7,252 nucleotides of DNA from an uncultured Clostridia bacterium (GTDB taxonomy: Bacteria > Bacillota > Clostridia > Christensenellales > Borkfalkiaceae): assembly GCA_937915565.1 (NCBI GenBank), contig CALDMH010000055.1, positions 1 to 7,252 of the forward strand. Reading direction: 5' to 3'. Of the stretch, positions 5,352-7,252 are shown piece after piece (position 1 is the first letter of the stretch; each line of letters starts with the position of its first letter). A program made the translations under genes and the position numbers. The notes beneath the pieces were generated by a model. It did not search any database, had not been told where the DNA came from, and saw nothing but the letters and a program-made list of their open reading frames with translations.

Positions 5352-7252
5352 TTAAACAAGCTCCGCTTTGATGAAATGCTCGTCGTTATCCTCGAAAAGC
5401 GGCACGACGTTTCCATCGATTTTCTTTCCGTCAACCGTAAGCCGAACGGTTTTTCCGCCCTTGTTGACGAATTTAATATGCAGGCGATTGCCGCGATAAT
5501 TCCTTATCGCCTCGCACGTTTTCCAAGTCGACGGAAGCGCGGGAACGATATGCAGTCCGTCGTAGCCGCGTTGAAGCCCTAAAATCCCCTCGTAATAACA
5601 CATAAGTCCCCAAGCGGAAGTTCCCGTTTGCCACGAAAACCCTACCTGCATATCCACCGACGGGTGTTTGAGATAACAGTTGGTGAAAACGTAAGGTTCT
5701 GTCGTGGTTACTGCGGACGGATTTTTCTTTCCGTCGGGAGCGATTTTCAAAAGCGCGGCAACGGCGTTATCTCCTCTTTTGAGTTTGCAGTCCGCCATAA
5801 CTTTGAAGCAACCCGCGTGGTTGTAAATTCCGCCGTTTTCGTAAACTCCCGGGAGCATACCGCTCATTCTTCCCACGGTTTCGTCGTATTTTTCATACGG
5901 TGGAACGCACATAGGAATTCCCTCGTCGGTTTCCGTGGAATCCATTGCCGTAATCACTTTATCCAGCCTGTCCTCGGGGCAAACTCCGGATAAAATCGAC
6001 CAGCTTTGCGGGTTGACGTAAATTTTTCCACCGTTGCAGGTTTTATCGCCCACAACCCCGAATTTCGAGAACGCGCGGACGTAATAATCGCCGTTAAACG
6101 CCTTCTCGTTGGTAATTTTCGCAAGTTTCGCCTTGCTTTTTTGAAGCTTTTTCGCATAGTCCTTATCGCCGATATAATCCGCAAGTTCAGTCATTTCGTC
6201 GTAAGCCTTGCAGATAAGCATCGCCATAAGAACGGATTCCGCTTTGTCGTCGGGAATATTGAGCGCGTCGTTCCAATCGGCGTGGTGAATTCTCGGAAGC
6301 CCGTTCGCGCCGTAATTATCCTTTCTTTCAAACCATTTTATCGCCTGCTTCAAATGCTCGTAAACGGTGGCTTTTCCGCCGTCTAAATAATCGAGTTCGG
6401 ATTTGAGATAATCGAAATCGCCCGATTCCTTAACGTAGCCGCAAGCGGCGTAAATCATCCAGGCGGACGGGTCGGAATAAACGTTCGGTTCGAGATAAGG
6501 ATACCAGGTAAGCACGGCGTGTCCGTCCTTATATTGATGCGCCACGCACTCGTTTATCGTTTTTTTAGCAAGCGGAAGATTGAAATTGAGCATCGCCATT
6601 CCGAGCTGCGCGTTGTCCCTCACCGCCTTTTTGCCGAGCATACAATAAGAAACCTGATGCTCCGCCCAGAAGTTGAGAATACGATTAAGTTGCGGCTCGG
6701 GGCATTTCGTCTTTAAGTTTCCGAATCTCGCTTCTCCCGAAACGGCGTTATTTACGATGCTTTCACATTCTCCGATAAGTTCGGCGCGCCTTGCGATAAA
6801 CTCTTCCTTATTTTTTATCAACCCCATCACGAAGTAAATCGTCTTGCTTTCGCCTGCGGCAAGCTTAACGCGGTTTTGCAAAATTCCGCCGCGCGTTCTC
6901 ACCGTCGCCGTCGATTTCGTAAGGTCAAGCCCGTGTTCGAGAATATACGGTTTCGTCTGCGTGCCCATCGTGCCGATAAACTTCTCGTAATTCCCCTCGT
7001 AAGAGAACACGGGTTCGCTGGACATAATATATCCCGAGGTGAGTTCGTGCGGGCAATAAGGGTCTCTGTTTTCGTTGAAAACCGCATTCGCTTCTTTAAC
7101 GAATTCGGTGAACGAGGTGGTGACGCTGCTATAATAAACGGGCTGCGCAAATCCGTTCAAATCGAACGCTAAGATAGGCAATAAGTCGATTAACCGCTCT
7201 TTTTTGTCTTGATTGACGAGCGAAACCTTCCACACCTCGCGGGTATCGTTCG
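5352..7252 (-). CDS. GH94-type glycoside phosphorylase, N-terminus missing
   Basis: The frame is open to the right edge: five codons (NDTRE) precede the GTG at 7235, which is therefore internal and not a start. About 632 residues are visible; GH94 enzymes are commonly about 800 or more, so perhaps 150-200 residues are missing. Numbering from that GTG, residues 1-140 are the end of the N-terminal beta domain (GFAQPVYYSS, RDPYCPHELTSGYIMSSEP, TRGGILQN). A linker follows, then the (alpha/alpha)6 catalytic domain with HHADWNDALN (317-326), whose DWND motif is expected to hold the general-acid Asp. ENGGIYNHAGCFK (466-478), TEPYVFTNCY (512-521) and GFSWQTGTSAWG (532-543) match the phosphate and substrate-binding segments of the family. 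A C-terminal beta domain ends the protein. The family splits a beta-linked disaccharide or oligosaccharide with phosphate, giving a sugar 1-phosphate. Absence of an export signal cannot be checked, but the need for phosphate implies the cytoplasm. Whether it acts on cellobiose, chitobiose, beta-1,2-glucan or another sugar cannot be told. Confidence 0.87.
   Translation of the reverse strand, partial: NDTREVWKVSLVNQDKKERLIDLLPILAFDLNGFAQPVYYSSVTTSFTEFVKEANAVFNENRDPYCPHELTSGYIMSSEPVFSYEGNYEKFIGTMGTQTKPYILEHGLDLTKSTATVRTRGGILQNRVKLAAGESKTIYFVMGLIKNKEEFIARRAELIGECESIVNNAVSGEARFGNLKTKCPEPQLNRILNFWAEHQVSYCMLGKKAVRDNAQLGMAMLNFNLPLAKKTINECVAHQYKDGHAVLTWYPYLEPNVYSDPSAWMIYAACGYVKESGDFDYLKSELDYLDGGKATVYEHLKQAIKWFERKDNYGANGLPRIHHADWNDALNIPDDKAESVLMAMLICKAYDEMTELADYIGDKDYAKKLQKSKAKLAKITNEKAFNGDYYVRAFSKFGVVGDKTCNGGKIYVNPQSWSILSGVCPEDRLDKVITAMDSTETDEGIPMCVPPYEKYDETVGRMSGMLPGVYENGGIYNHAGCFKVMADCKLKRGDNAVAALLKIAPDGKKNPSAVTTTEPYVFTNCYLKHPSVDMQVGFSWQTGTSAWGLMCYYEGILGLQRGYDGLHIVPALPSTWKTCEAIRNYRGNRLHIKFVNKGGKTVRLTVDGKKIDGNVVPLFEDNDEHFIKAELV
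5361..5364 (-). promoter_or_regulatory. Ribosome binding site for the cytoplasmic deacetylase gene
   Basis: GGAG lies within the last codons of the phosphorylase gene, 9 bases before the ATG at 5351-5349. The upstream TAA (5354-5352) touches the ATG with no gap, so the two genes are almost certainly co-transcribed and probably coupled in translation. Confidence 0.65.

Noticed and set aside
7233..7235. GTG as the start codon of the phosphorylase
   Set aside because: The frame is open upstream to the edge with family-like residues (NDTREVW), and the N-terminal beta domain of GH94 enzymes would be missing; this is an internal Val codon.

Overview
The window is almost entirely coding, and every convincing gene lies on the minus strand, so transcription runs from the right edge to the left. 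It looks like the interior of a carbohydrate-degradation gene cluster from an anaerobic Bacillota/Clostridia-type bacterium. The reasons are purine-rich GGAG-type ribosome binding sites, a lipoprotein signal with a lipobox, tight gene packing, and protein families typical of gut Clostridia. I cannot place it more exactly; an uncultured Christensenellales-like lineage is only a guess. No transporter, regulator, RNA gene, mobile element or CRISPR array is visible, and both ends of the window cut through genes.

Layout in order of transcription: (1) 7252-5352, a GH94-type glycoside phosphorylase missing its N-terminus; (2) 5351-4623, a cytoplasmic NodB/CE4-like polysaccharide deacetylase; (3) 4626-3733, a paralogous CE4-like deacetylase carrying a lipoprotein signal; (4) an 83-base gap, the only real intergenic space; (5) 3649-1745, an exported glycerophosphodiester phosphodiesterase (GDPD) with a degenerate first barrel and a C-terminal anchor that appears to be broken by a one-base frameshift; (6) 1790-165, a compact GH78-type alpha-L-rhamnosidase-like protein; (7) 157-1, the first 52 codons of a GH106-like glycoside hydrolase that continues beyond the left edge. 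Junctions are a direct stop/start abutment, an ATGA overlap, the 83-base gap, an overlap (46 bases as sequenced, 8 bases if the frameshift is corrected) and a 7-base gap. This is consistent with one operon, or with two units split at the gap.

How the genes may work together (inference): the lipoprotein deacetylase and the GDPD act outside the membrane and could strip acyl and glycerophosphate decorations from a glycan. The cytoplasmic rhamnosidase-like enzymes, the second deacetylase and the GH94 phosphorylase could finish imported oligosaccharides. A rhamnose-containing, glycerophosphate-decorated polysaccharide, such as the rhamnose-rich cell-wall polysaccharides of streptococci and relatives, would fit this enzyme set. 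Substrate assignment from sequence alone is weak. The firmest unusual observation is the frameshift near 1845-1856, which separates the GDPD from a hydrophobic, basic-tailed C-terminal anchor preceded by a Gly-Gly-Cys-Gly motif.
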